Assembly (NCBI GenBank): GCA_025935815.1
Contig: JAICUO010000003.1
Coordinates: 1 to 48,096 of the forward strand
DNA from: Streptosporangiaceae bacterium
GTDB taxonomy: Bacteria > Actinomycetota > Actinomycetes > Streptosporangiales > Streptosporangiaceae
Reading direction: 5' to 3'
Length of the DNA stretch: 48,096 nt
Shown here: positions 41,994-48,096 of the stretch, piece by piece
Layout: every line of letters begins with the position of its first letter
How positions within the stretch are numbered: position 1 is the first letter of the stretch
Made by a program: the position numbers and the translations under genes
The notes under the pieces: model-generated
The model's database searches: none
The model's input: the letters and a program-made list of their open reading frames with translations, nothing else
Told to the model about the DNA's origin: nothing

Positions 41994-42038
41994 AAGGCTA
42001 CGGTTATTAGCCTTTGCAAGGCTAATATAGTTAGCCTT
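41994..42038. promoter_or_regulatory. TetR-type operator array between divergent genes
   Basis: The centre is a perfect repeat, TATTAGCCTT (42005-42014) and AAGGCTAATA (42018-42027), separated by TGC. Matching half-sites AAGGCTA (41994-42000) and TTAGCCTT (42031-42038) flank it, so four half-sites make overlapping palindromes. A TAATAT box at 42023-42028, possibly the -10 of the TetR gene, lies inside the right arm. This is the clearest operator in the window. Confidence 0.8.
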
Positions 42039-42088
42039 CACGGCGGTCCGCAACCGGATTGCGGCTTCTCAAGGGACAGGAGGCCGGG

Positions 42089-42649
42089 ATGCCCGCGCAC
42101 CCGCAGACCTCGACCGCCGCCATCGTGGCCGCCGGGCGGCGCCTCCTGGAAGAACGCGGCGTGGACGCGCTCACCATGCGCGACGTGGCCGACGCCGTCG
42201 GGGTGCGGGCGCCGTCGCTCTACAAGCGGGTCCGCAACCGCTCGGACCTGTTCCGGCTCGTCCTGGAGGACGTGGCCGACGAGCTGACCGGTGTGCTCGA
42301 CGCGGCCGCCATCTCCGGTGACCCGGTCGCCGACCTGCGCGCGATGACGGCCGCCTACCGCGGGTTCGCCCACGCGAACCCGGTCACCTACACGCTCATG
42401 ATGGCGCCGCAAGCCGTCCCCGGCGCGACGGCGCGATCCGTGCGCTCCTCAGCCACGTTCTTGAACATTGTCGCGCAGCAGGCCGGCCCGCGGCACGCGC
42501 TGCCGGCGGCCCGCACGATCGTGGCCTGGGCGCACGGCTTCATCACGATGGAGCTCGCCGGGGCGTTCCGGCTCGGCGGCGACGTCGAGCAGGCCTGGGA
42601 CTTCGGCCTGGGCCGCCTCCTGACCGCCATCCGCAGCCCCGCCGACTAG
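42089..42649 (+). CDS. TetR-family repressor
   Basis: This is a 186-residue protein. Seen: a TetR DNA-binding domain with STAAIVAAGRRLLEERGVDA and LTMRDVADAVGVRAPSLYKR followed by VRNRSDLF, and a C-terminal ligand domain with AYRGFAHANPVTYTLMMAPQ, typical of the TetR_C WHG subgroup. It most likely binds the operator array 51-95 bases upstream, controlling itself and the divergent MBL gene. GGAGG lies five to six bases before ATG 42089; a TTG at 42059 is a longer alternative. The ligand is unknown. Confidence 0.92.
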   Translation: MPAHPQTSTAAIVAAGRRLLEERGVDALTMRDVADAVGVRAPSLYKRVRNRSDLFRLVLEDVADELTGVLDAAAISGDPVADLRAMTAAYRGFAHANPVTYTLMMAPQAVPGATARSVRSSATFLNIVAQQAGPRHALPAARTIVAWAHGFITMELAGAFRLGGDVEQAWDFGLGRLLTAIRSPAD

Positions 42650-42733
42650 GCTACGCGGTCGCGGGCGAGTCCAGCCGGGCTAGCGGCCTGCGCCCGCGCT
42701 GATGCATCATTGCCTCCAGTGCGGGAGGTGGGG

Positions 42734-43162
42734 ATGTCAGCCGATGACAACAAGCGGGTCGTGGCCGAGTTCGTGGAGCGTTGCCAGAACCAGCACGACC
42801 TAGCGTTCGCGGATGAGGTCTTCCACCCCGCGTTCGTGAACCACTACCGGCCGGGCGGTCAGCCCATCCCCGAGACGGCCCGGCCCGCGGGTGGCTTCCA
42901 GGCGTTCTACGGCGCGCTGCTGCGGGCGTTCCCGGATGCCACCATGGAGGTCAACGAGCAGCTCGCCGAGGGCGACCTGGTCGCCACCCGCAAGACGCTC
43001 CGGGGCACGCACCTCGGTGAGCTGTGGGACCTGCCGCCGACCGGGAACCGCGTGGAGTTCGAGTTCATCGACATCTTCCGGATCAGCGACGGCAAGCTGA
43101 TCGAGCACTGGACGTCAATGGACCTCGCCGCGCTCCGGCACCAGATGCGCGCCCCCTCGTAG
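42734..43162 (+). CDS. SnoaL-like ester cyclase-family protein
   Basis: This is a 142-residue NTF2-fold protein. Seen: FVERCQNQHDLAFADEVFHP, FVNHYRPGGQP, FQAFYGALLRAFPDATMEVN, EGDLVATRKTLRGTHLGELW and FIDIFRISDGKLIEHWTSMD, the standard SnoaL-like order. Family members include polyketide ester cyclases, but most are of unknown activity; no polyketide genes are near. GGAGG precedes ATG 42734 strongly. An upstream in-frame ATG at 42710 lacks such a site. Confidence 0.88.
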   Translation: MSADDNKRVVAEFVERCQNQHDLAFADEVFHPAFVNHYRPGGQPIPETARPAGGFQAFYGALLRAFPDATMEVNEQLAEGDLVATRKTLRGTHLGELWDLPPTGNRVEFEFIDIFRISDGKLIEHWTSMDLAALRHQMRAPS

Positions 43163-43268
43163 CCCTCGCCGGGGTCAGCGGCCGGGCGAAATGCCATGGG
43201 AATGGTTTCGCCCCTGCCGATGGCGGTAGGGAACCAAGTGCTGCTGGGGCGGGGCCGGAGGTGATCGC

Positions 43269-43928
43269 ATGGCTCGCTTCGCCGACCGGGCGCGCGCTGG
43301 GCGGGCGCTGGCCGGGCGGCTGGATGACCTTCGCCTCCAGTCGCCGGTGGTGCTCGGGTTGCCGCGCGGCGGGGTTCCCGTGGCGGCCGAGGTCGCGGCC
43401 GGGCTGGACGTGCCGTTCGACGTGCTCGTGGCCCGCAAGGTCGGCGCCCCCGGCCAGGAGGAGCTCGGCATCGGCGCGGTCGCCGAGGGCCGCGAAGAGC
43501 CGGTGATGACCGCCACCGCCACCGCCCTCGGCCTCGGCCCCGCCGAGGTGGACGCGCTCGTGCGGCGCGCGCGGCGAGAGGTCTCGCGCCGGGTGGAGCT
43601 CTACCGGGCTGGCCGGGACCTGCCGGAGATGCGCGAAGCCGACGTCGTGCTCGTCGACGACGGCCTGGCGACCGGCTCCACCGCCGAGGCGGCCCTGCGC
43701 GCACTGCGGGAGCGATGCCCCCGCCGGCTGGTGCTGGCCGTGCCGGTCGGCGCCCGCCAGGCGGTTGCCCTTCTCGCCGAAGTCGCCGACGAGGTGGTGT
43801 GCGTGCGCGAGCCCTCCTATCTGGTCGCCGTCGGGGAATGGTACGAAGACTTCTCCCAGGTAACCGATGACGAGGTCCTCAGGCTGCTGGCGCGGCAACT
43901 CAGCGGACGGCCGCCCGCCGGGCAGTGA
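43269..43928 (+). CDS. Phosphoribosyltransferase-family protein
   Basis: This is a 219-residue PRT-fold protein. Seen: FADRARAGRALAGRLDDLRL, VVLGLPRGGVPVAAEVAAGL, LVARKVGAPGQEELGIGAV and the PRPP loop VVLVDDGLATGSTAEAA at 126-142. The pattern fits the ComF-unlike 'dienelactone-hydrolase-linked' PRTases that are common in actinomycetes and have no proven substrate. GGAGGT stands seven bases before ATG 43269. The hairpin at 44066-44105 ends the transcript. Confidence 0.88.
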   Translation: MARFADRARAGRALAGRLDDLRLQSPVVLGLPRGGVPVAAEVAAGLDVPFDVLVARKVGAPGQEELGIGAVAEGREEPVMTATATALGLGPAEVDALVRRARREVSRRVELYRAGRDLPEMREADVVLVDDGLATGSTAEAALRALRERCPRRLVLAVPVGARQAVALLAEVADEVVCVREPSYLVAVGEWYEDFSQVTDDEVLRLLARQLSGRPPAGQ

Positions 43929-44065
43929 TCCGCGCGGTGGCCCGGTGACGTAGTAAGGGTGAGGGGGGGCGCCGCGAGGGCGTCCCGTGCGCGGAGGGGT
44001 GGCCGCGCTGAGGGCGGGCGCGGCGAGGCCCAGGGGGGTGCTGGCCCTCGCCGTCCTCCTTTCGC

Positions 44066-44105
44066 CCTGGCCGTCCCCCGCCGGGGACGGCGGGGGACGG
44101 CCAGG
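44066..44105. terminator. Strong bidirectional hairpin terminator
   Basis: An 18-bp perfect stem (44066-44083 with 44088-44105) closes a GGGA loop. It lies between the convergent phosphoribosyltransferase gene (ends 43928) and the Tat-exported protein gene (ends 44114). No T-run follows, as usual in very GC-rich genomes. Confidence 0.8.
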
Positions 44106-44113
44106 CGCGGCGG

Positions 44114-45604
44114 CTAGGCGAGCTCGATCAGCGGGAACGCCCGGTGCCTGCGCGGGGGCATGAGGAAGTTCTGCCGGCGCGTGGCGGTCAGGAAGCGCTC
44201 CAGCCCGTTGTCCTCGGGAGCGACGCCGAACTGGTTCACCAGGTCCAGCGACGCCTGGTTGACGCGCATCACCCGGAAGAACTCCGCGGTCGGGGTGAAG
44301 ATGCTGAACTGCAGCTTCGGCTGCGCCGAGCCGTTCGGGACGTCCAGGCTGTCCAGGCCGGGCCCGTCCATCCGGGCGTGGATGGGCGTCCCGTCGGCGG
44401 CCCGCGAGGAGCGTTGCAGCCCCGACAGGTGCCCCATCCGGTGCTCGCCGTTAAAGGTGTTGATGGCCTGGGCGTTGGCGGCCGCATCGCCGGCCCCCTG
44501 GAAGTTGTTGGGCAGGTAGGCCGGGCCGCCGCCATTGTTGAACTGGTTGCTGTTGCCCAGCGACGGGATCGGGTTGGAGCGGAACATGTACTGCACCCGC
44601 TCTTGGTAGGTCTCGCCGTCCGGCGGGTCGGCCGCGGGCGGCGCGTAGAACTGGGCCAGGTCCTGGATGACGTGCGAGAGGTGCTGGACGGAGGCGTTGT
44701 CGAAGTAGTCGCCGGCGTTCGCGTTGGTCAGCTTGGCGGACGCGTTGCCGACCGCCGTGCAGATCGGGGCCGGCCCGGCGCCGTTGGTGTGCTGGTCCAG
44801 GAATCCCATCCACATGGGCGAGTCGGCGTTGATCGACTGTGAGTACGAGAACCCGTGCGTCTCGGCCATGTTGCGCGGCAGCGATATCCCCACGAACATG
44901 GCGCGGCTGGAGGTGACGGTCGCCAGGCCCTGGAACAGGGCGGGTGAGGGGACCGCCGCGTTCTTGAGCCGGTTGCTGCCGCCCAGCCAGGCCATCACAT
45001 CGCTGATGATGGTGGAGTTGTCGCTGCGGAGCGTGATGAGCAGGTCGTTGGCCTCGATCCGGACCGGGACGTTGAAGGTCTCCTTGGTGATCCCCGGGTT
45101 GGCCGGGCTGACGTCGGTCGGAGAGGGCACGGCCTCCTCCAGCATGTACCGGCTGGTGTTGGAGGTCAGCCGGGGCATGTGCGAGGCGACCAGCGTCCCG
45201 TTCACCCCGCCGGGCAGCTTGTTGAAGTACGGGATCCCGTAGGCGAGGAAGGTGAAGATCCCGTCCGCGCGGAACGGGTAGGTCGCCTCGATGGTCGCCA
45301 GGGCGTTGGCGAGGTTCGTCTGGTCCGCCCTTGTCGGCGCGCGGTGGAGCGCCGCGGTGATGAACACCGTGTGCACTGGCGGCAGTTGCGCCGTTATGGT
45401 CCCGCCACCATCGTTAAAGGTGCGCGGCGCGGCAATAAAAGCGCCAATGTCGAATTGGATATCGGGCAGCGAGGAGGCTTCGAGCACCATGCGCTGCGGG
45501 GCGATGGCGTGCCGGCCCGCCAGTTCTACCGTGCCCAGGGCTAGGGCAAGGGCGCCCGCGCCTTTCAGCGCGATGCGCCGGCTGATCATTGGGGGTGATT
45601 CCAT
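44114..45604 (-). CDS. Tat-exported protein (DUF7405-like)
   Basis: This is a 496-residue exported protein. Seen: a twin-arginine signal, ISRRIALKGAGALALALGT with Arg-Arg at residues 9-10, followed by a mature part opening LPDIQFDIGAFIAAP. Also present are GIFTFLAYGIPYFNKLPGG, VPVRIEANDLLITLRSDN and a late GHLSGLQRSSRAADGTPIHA. Tat export implies folding before export, often with a cofactor. I recognise this family from actinomycetes as DUF7405; a link to Dyp-type peroxidase folds is my impression only. ATG 45604 has AAGGAAGGA upstream. A long empty region follows on the 5' side. Confidence 0.8.
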   Translation of the reverse strand: MESPPMISRRIALKGAGALALALGTVELAGRHAIAPQRMVLEASSLPDIQFDIGAFIAAPRTFNDGGGTITAQLPPVHTVFITAALHRAPTRADQTNLANALATIEATYPFRADGIFTFLAYGIPYFNKLPGGVNGTLVASHMPRLTSNTSRYMLEEAVPSPTDVSPANPGITKETFNVPVRIEANDLLITLRSDNSTIISDVMAWLGGSNRLKNAAVPSPALFQGLATVTSSRAMFVGISLPRNMAETHGFSYSQSINADSPMWMGFLDQHTNGAGPAPICTAVGNASAKLTNANAGDYFDNASVQHLSHVIQDLAQFYAPPAADPPDGETYQERVQYMFRSNPIPSLGNSNQFNNGGGPAYLPNNFQGAGDAAANAQAINTFNGEHRMGHLSGLQRSSRAADGTPIHARMDGPGLDSLDVPNGSAQPKLQFSIFTPTAEFFRVMRVNQASLDLVNQFGVAPEDNGLERFLTATRRQNFLMPPRRHRAFPLIELA

Positions 45605-45896
45605 GAGCGCGTCCTTCCTTGGGTAAGGCTGAGGCTGCGCTGATCGTAGGCTCTGCCAATGCTGTGCCAGATGCCCTGCAAACGCGTTTTGGCCGCCGCG
45701 AAGAATCCGTTTTTAGATTCGCCTCATAGGGCTCGCAGAGCGTTGCCAGAGGTACAGGGGGGAACTCGTGCAGTGCCTGGAGCATCACAGGCAGCAATCG
45801 CAGATCGCGCCACTCTGACCTCAGAGGTAAAACAACTGAAAATTTCACGATCAGAGCGGATCCAACATCTACCCGCGCGAAGATGCGCGAAATTGC

Positions 45897-45936
45897 GCGG
45901 GATCCGCGAAGCCGCCGCAGGCTCCGCGGATCCCGC
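45897..45936. repeat. Long hairpin, 12 + 4 bp stem
   Basis: The arms GCGGGATCCGCG and CGCGGATCCCGC pair perfectly over 12 bases; after one mismatch AGCC/GGCT pair again, closing a GCCGCA loop. It sits 290 bp upstream of the Tat-exported gene and is not next to any stop codon, so it is not an obvious terminator. Confidence 0.7.
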
Positions 45937-46267
45937 CGTACCACCCGCTAGAAGCCCGGCCGGCGGCCACCCGGCCGGCCGGCGCCGCACCTCCCAGGCG
46001 AGCCGCGCGCCGGATGCCAGCTGCGCTCACGCTAGGTTCCGTCAGCTAAACCGGTCAAGTTAAGGGGCGGCTGGCCGGCCTCCACCTGCGGCGGCGGCGG
46101 CAAGGACCATGAAACTCTCATGAAAACCCCGAGCGGGACCACAGCAGCTCCGGTGCCGCCGCGCCTGCGCTCCCGCCCCCTCGCGACCACGTCATCGCAC
46201 GCCACGCGGCGGATCGCGACGGCGCATCGCGTCCCGGGCCGCCGCCGATTGCGCAATCGCTTCGCGC

Positions 46268-46282
46268 AAAACGTATCGTTTT
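46268..46282. promoter_or_regulatory. Inverted repeat, possible operator
   Basis: AAAACG and CGTTTT flank TAT. With the neighbouring 12-base palindrome at 46247-46258 it lies 70-100 bp past the DUF993 stop on the minus strand, far from any start, so its target is unclear. It resembles the 12450-12469 element in centre and AT content. Confidence 0.35.
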
Positions 46283-46352
46283 CGTAAATATCGTGCACTA
46301 CAGCGTGTCGTATGCGCATTCACCGCGCTCCCTGGCGAGGCCGGCGGGACGG

Positions 46353-47495
46353 TTACTGGCCGATCCCGTGCACGGCCAGCAGGGTCGACATCCGGCTGAT
46401 CGCCACGGTCGGGTTAGGGAGCAGCCCGGCGTAGTCGGCGAGCCGGAAGACCTCGGCCAGGTGCAGCAGCGAGCGGGCGGACTGGGCGCCGCCGATCATC
46501 ACGAAGGCGTCCTGGTATCCCGCCAGCCAGGCCAGGAACACCAGCCCGGTCTTGTAGTCACGGGTCGGCGCCTCGAACACCTTGCGCGCCAGCGGCACGG
46601 TCGGCGCCAGGACCTCCTCGTAGCGCAGCTTGTCCCCGTCATCGAGCGCCCGCAGCGCGGTGGCCGCCGCGGGCGCGATCGCGTCGAAGATGCCCAGCAG
46701 CGCGTGGCTGCCGGTCGCGATCAGCGAGGGGTAGTTGAAGTCATCGCCGGTGTACAGCCGCACCCCGGCCGGCAGCGCCGTGCGCAGCGCGATCTCGTGG
46801 TTGGCGTCCAGCAGCGAGACCTTGATGCCGTCGATCCGGTCGGCGTTGTCCCGCACGAGCGTCAGCAGCGACTGGGTGGCGGCCCAGACGTCGCGCGCGC
46901 CCCAGTACCCGGCCAGCCACGGGTCGAACATCTCCCCCAGCCAGTGCAAGATCACCGGCCGGTCTGACTGGGACAGCACCTGCGCGTACACCTCGTGGTA
47001 GTCGCCGGGACCGCGGGCGATCGCGGCGAGCTCGCGGCTGCCCATCAGCACCGCGCTGGCCCCGGTCGCCCGGATCGCGGCCAGCTGCTCCAGGTAGGCG
47101 TGGGTGACCTGCGCCAGGCTGTCGGCGTACCGGGCGTGGTCGGTGCCGACGCCGACGGCGACCAGCTCGGCGGGGTCGCCGAAGTCGCGGGCGGCCGCCG
47201 CCGTGCGCGCGGCCAGCTCGCGGGTGGCGTCCCACTCCAGGCCCGCGTTGCGCTGGGCGGTGTCCATGCCGTCGGCGACCCGCAGCCCGTGGCTCCACAG
47301 GTGCCTGCGGAACCGCAGCGTCGCGTCCCAGTCCAGCGCGGCCGGCGCCGGGCCGGCCAGCGGGTCGGCGACCACGTGCGCCGCCGCGTACGCGACCCGC
47401 GACCGGGGCAGCTTGCCTTGCATCTGCCACTGCGGCGGCGGGTGCACCTGGTAGGCCTCCAGGGTCCCGTCCGCCCGGGGCAAGGTGATCCTCAT
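46353..47495 (-). CDS. DUF993-family protein (dihydrodipicolinate-synthase-like TIM barrel)
   Basis: This is a 380-residue protein. Seen: MRITLPRADGTLEAYQVHPP, DWDATLRFRRHLWSHGLRVAD, GMDTAQRNAGLEWDATRELA, PVILHWLGEMFDPWLAGYWG, DGIKVSLLDANHEI with a Lys in the strand-6 position, and RLYTGDDFNYPSLIATG. This is the DUF993 layout, which is related to the N-acetylneuraminate/DHDPS aldolase barrel, so a Schiff-base Lys chemistry is plausible. Homologues often sit with Gfo/Idh/MocA oxidoreductases and sugar metabolism genes. ATG 47495 follows GGGGAAAG. It is divergent from the PaiB-like gene. Confidence 0.85.
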   Translation of the reverse strand: MRITLPRADGTLEAYQVHPPPQWQMQGKLPRSRVAYAAAHVVADPLAGPAPAALDWDATLRFRRHLWSHGLRVADGMDTAQRNAGLEWDATRELAARTAAAARDFGDPAELVAVGVGTDHARYADSLAQVTHAYLEQLAAIRATGASAVLMGSRELAAIARGPGDYHEVYAQVLSQSDRPVILHWLGEMFDPWLAGYWGARDVWAATQSLLTLVRDNADRIDGIKVSLLDANHEIALRTALPAGVRLYTGDDFNYPSLIATGSHALLGIFDAIAPAAATALRALDDGDKLRYEEVLAPTVPLARKVFEAPTRDYKTGLVFLAWLAGYQDAFVMIGGAQSARSLLHLAEVFRLADYAGLLPNPTVAISRMSTLLAVHGIGQ

Positions 47496-47513
47496 GGGCT
47501 TTCCCCGCCCCCG

Positions 47514-47542
47514 TTGTCGCCCTCCATCCCCCAAACCATACT
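47514..47542 (+). promoter_or_regulatory. Candidate promoter of the PaiB-like gene
   Basis: TTGTCG at 47514-47519 and CATACT at 47537-47542 are spaced by 17 bases, with ATG 47565 about 15 bases after the expected start point. It lies in the 69-bp divergent gap with the DUF993 gene. Confidence 0.45.
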
Positions 47543-47564
47543 GACCGGGAAGGGATGTGGAGAC

Positions 47565-48096
47565 ATGTACGTTCCCACGCATTTCGCGGCGGATGACGCG
47601 GCTGTTCACGATTTGCTGCAACGGCACGGCGCGGCTGACCTTGTCACGCTGACGGCGGACGGGCTGGTGGCCACGATGCTGCCGTTCAGCTACGTGCCCG
47701 CCTCGCCGGATGGGCCGGCCGCGCTGCACGGGCACCTGGCCAGGAACAACACGCAGTGGAGGCTCCCCGCGCGCGGCGAGGCGCTCGCGATCGTGCGCGG
47801 GCCGGATGCCTACATCTCGCCGTCGTTCTACGCCGAGTCCAAGCCCGCGCACGGCCGGGTCGTCCCCACCTGGAACTACGTGACCGCGCACGTGTACGGC
47901 GAGCTGGTCGTGCACGACGACCCCGGGTGGACCGAGAGCGTGGTCCGCCGCCTGACCGCCAAGCACGAGGCGGGCAGCCCCCGCCCGTGGGCGGTCGACG
48001 ACGCGCCGGCCGCGTTCATCGCGGGCCAGCTGCGCGCCATCGTCGGCGTCGAGCTGGTGATCAGCCGGATCGAGGCCAAGGCGAAGCTGAGCCAGA
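47565..48096 (+). CDS. PaiB-like FMN-binding negative regulator family protein (3' end outside)
   Basis: The frame is open to the right edge (177 residues seen). Seen: MYVPTHFAADDAAVHDLLQR, HGHLARNNTQW, IVRGPDAYISPSFYAESKPA, VPTWNYVTAHVYGEL and SRIEAKAKLSQ at the edge. These are the conserved blocks of the PaiB family, a split-barrel flavin-binding fold first described as a repressor of sporulation and protease genes in Bacillus. In actinomycetes it may simply be a flavoenzyme. A GGAG site is close to ATG 47565; AAGGGA lies a little further upstream. The C-terminus is missing. Confidence 0.9.
   Translation, partial: MYVPTHFAADDAAVHDLLQRHGAADLVTLTADGLVATMLPFSYVPASPDGPAALHGHLARNNTQWRLPARGEALAIVRGPDAYISPSFYAESKPAHGRVVPTWNYVTAHVYGELVVHDDPGWTESVVRRLTAKHEAGSPRPWAVDDAPAAFIAGQLRAIVGVELVISRIEAKAKLSQ

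Larger units (their letters stand above)
45605..46352. other. Gene-poor region of about 750 bp between two minus-strand genes
   Basis: No frame here has convincing codon bias, family match and ribosome site together. The first half (45605-45890) is AT-richer than the surroundings and probably carries the promoter of the Tat-exported protein. The rest holds a long hairpin (45897-45936), dense GGCC/GCCGG stretches, a palindrome GATTGCGCAATC (46247-46258) and an inverted repeat at 46268-46282. Confidence 0.6.

Noticed and set aside
45659-46063. A 134-residue plus-strand frame in the empty region
   Set aside because: No ribosome site, no recognisable fold, composition typical of non-coding GC-rich DNA.
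1-48096. tRNA, rRNA, insertion sequence or prophage genes
   Set aside because: None was recognised on either strand; no transposase or integrase motif and no terminal repeats were seen.

Overview
The window is very GC-rich DNA (strong G/C bias at third codon positions, many GTG starts, GGAGG-type ribosome sites). It looks like chromosomal sequence from a filamentous, soil-type actinomycete. Supporting traits are an AfsR/SARP-like BTAD regulator, an NB-ARC/TPR protein, a MoxR/VWA/SWIM cluster, a class II DAHP synthase, DUF1048 and DUF993 genes, and winged-helix AlkZ-like proteins. Genus cannot be fixed from this alone. No rRNA, tRNA, transposase, phage module or CRISPR array was seen.

Layout. 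1-4341 (+): tail of a Gfo/Idh/MocA oxidoreductase, a VOC protein, a GNAT acetyltransferase, a DIP1984-like protein and a large membrane protein with a spermidine-synthase-like core. 4376-10889 (-): class II DAHP synthase, a VOC-gene remnant, a beta-lactamase-fold esterase, a UbiG-like methyltransferase and a 939-residue NB-ARC/TPR protein. The last carries an N-terminal motif matching the RHIM amyloid core. 11315-12801 (+): an AlkZ-type winged-helix protein and a GlsB/YeaQ membrane protein. 12832-20154 (-): a five-gene cluster (SWIM-like, unknown, VWA, MoxR ATPase, DUF5682) with three of four junctions overlapping. 20356-25532: a PaaK-like ligase divergent from a Crp-family regulator, which leads an MBL hydrolase, an alpha/beta hydrolase and a saccharopine-dehydrogenase-like protein.

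25533-26104 is a non-coding stretch with a promoter, a ROK-type inverted repeat and what looks like a decayed secreted-protein gene. 26105-27306 holds two convergent unknown genes that share an N-terminal motif. 27502-33775 holds OsmC, an M20 peptidase, an MFS transporter, a small unknown gene, a second-type adenylate kinase, an unknown conserved protein and an aminoglycoside-phosphotransferase-like kinase. 33908-35798 is a DUF1048/ABC ATPase/ABC-2 permease operon converging on a 1066-residue BTAD regulator (35791-38991). 39022-47495 holds a TraB-like protein, eukaryotic-type UDP-glucose pyrophosphorylase, an MBL hydrolase divergent from a TetR regulator with a strong operator array, a SnoaL-like protein, a phosphoribosyltransferase, a Tat-exported protein and a DUF993 protein. 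The window ends inside a PaiB-like flavin-binding gene.

The best candidates for under-described biology are the NB-ARC/TPR protein with the RHIM-like motif, whose repeats appear to grow in two-unit (252 bp) steps, and the coupled MoxR/VWA/SWIM/DUF5682 cluster. Next come the pair of genes sharing an N-terminal motif, and the intact promoter and operator in front of a broken secreted gene.
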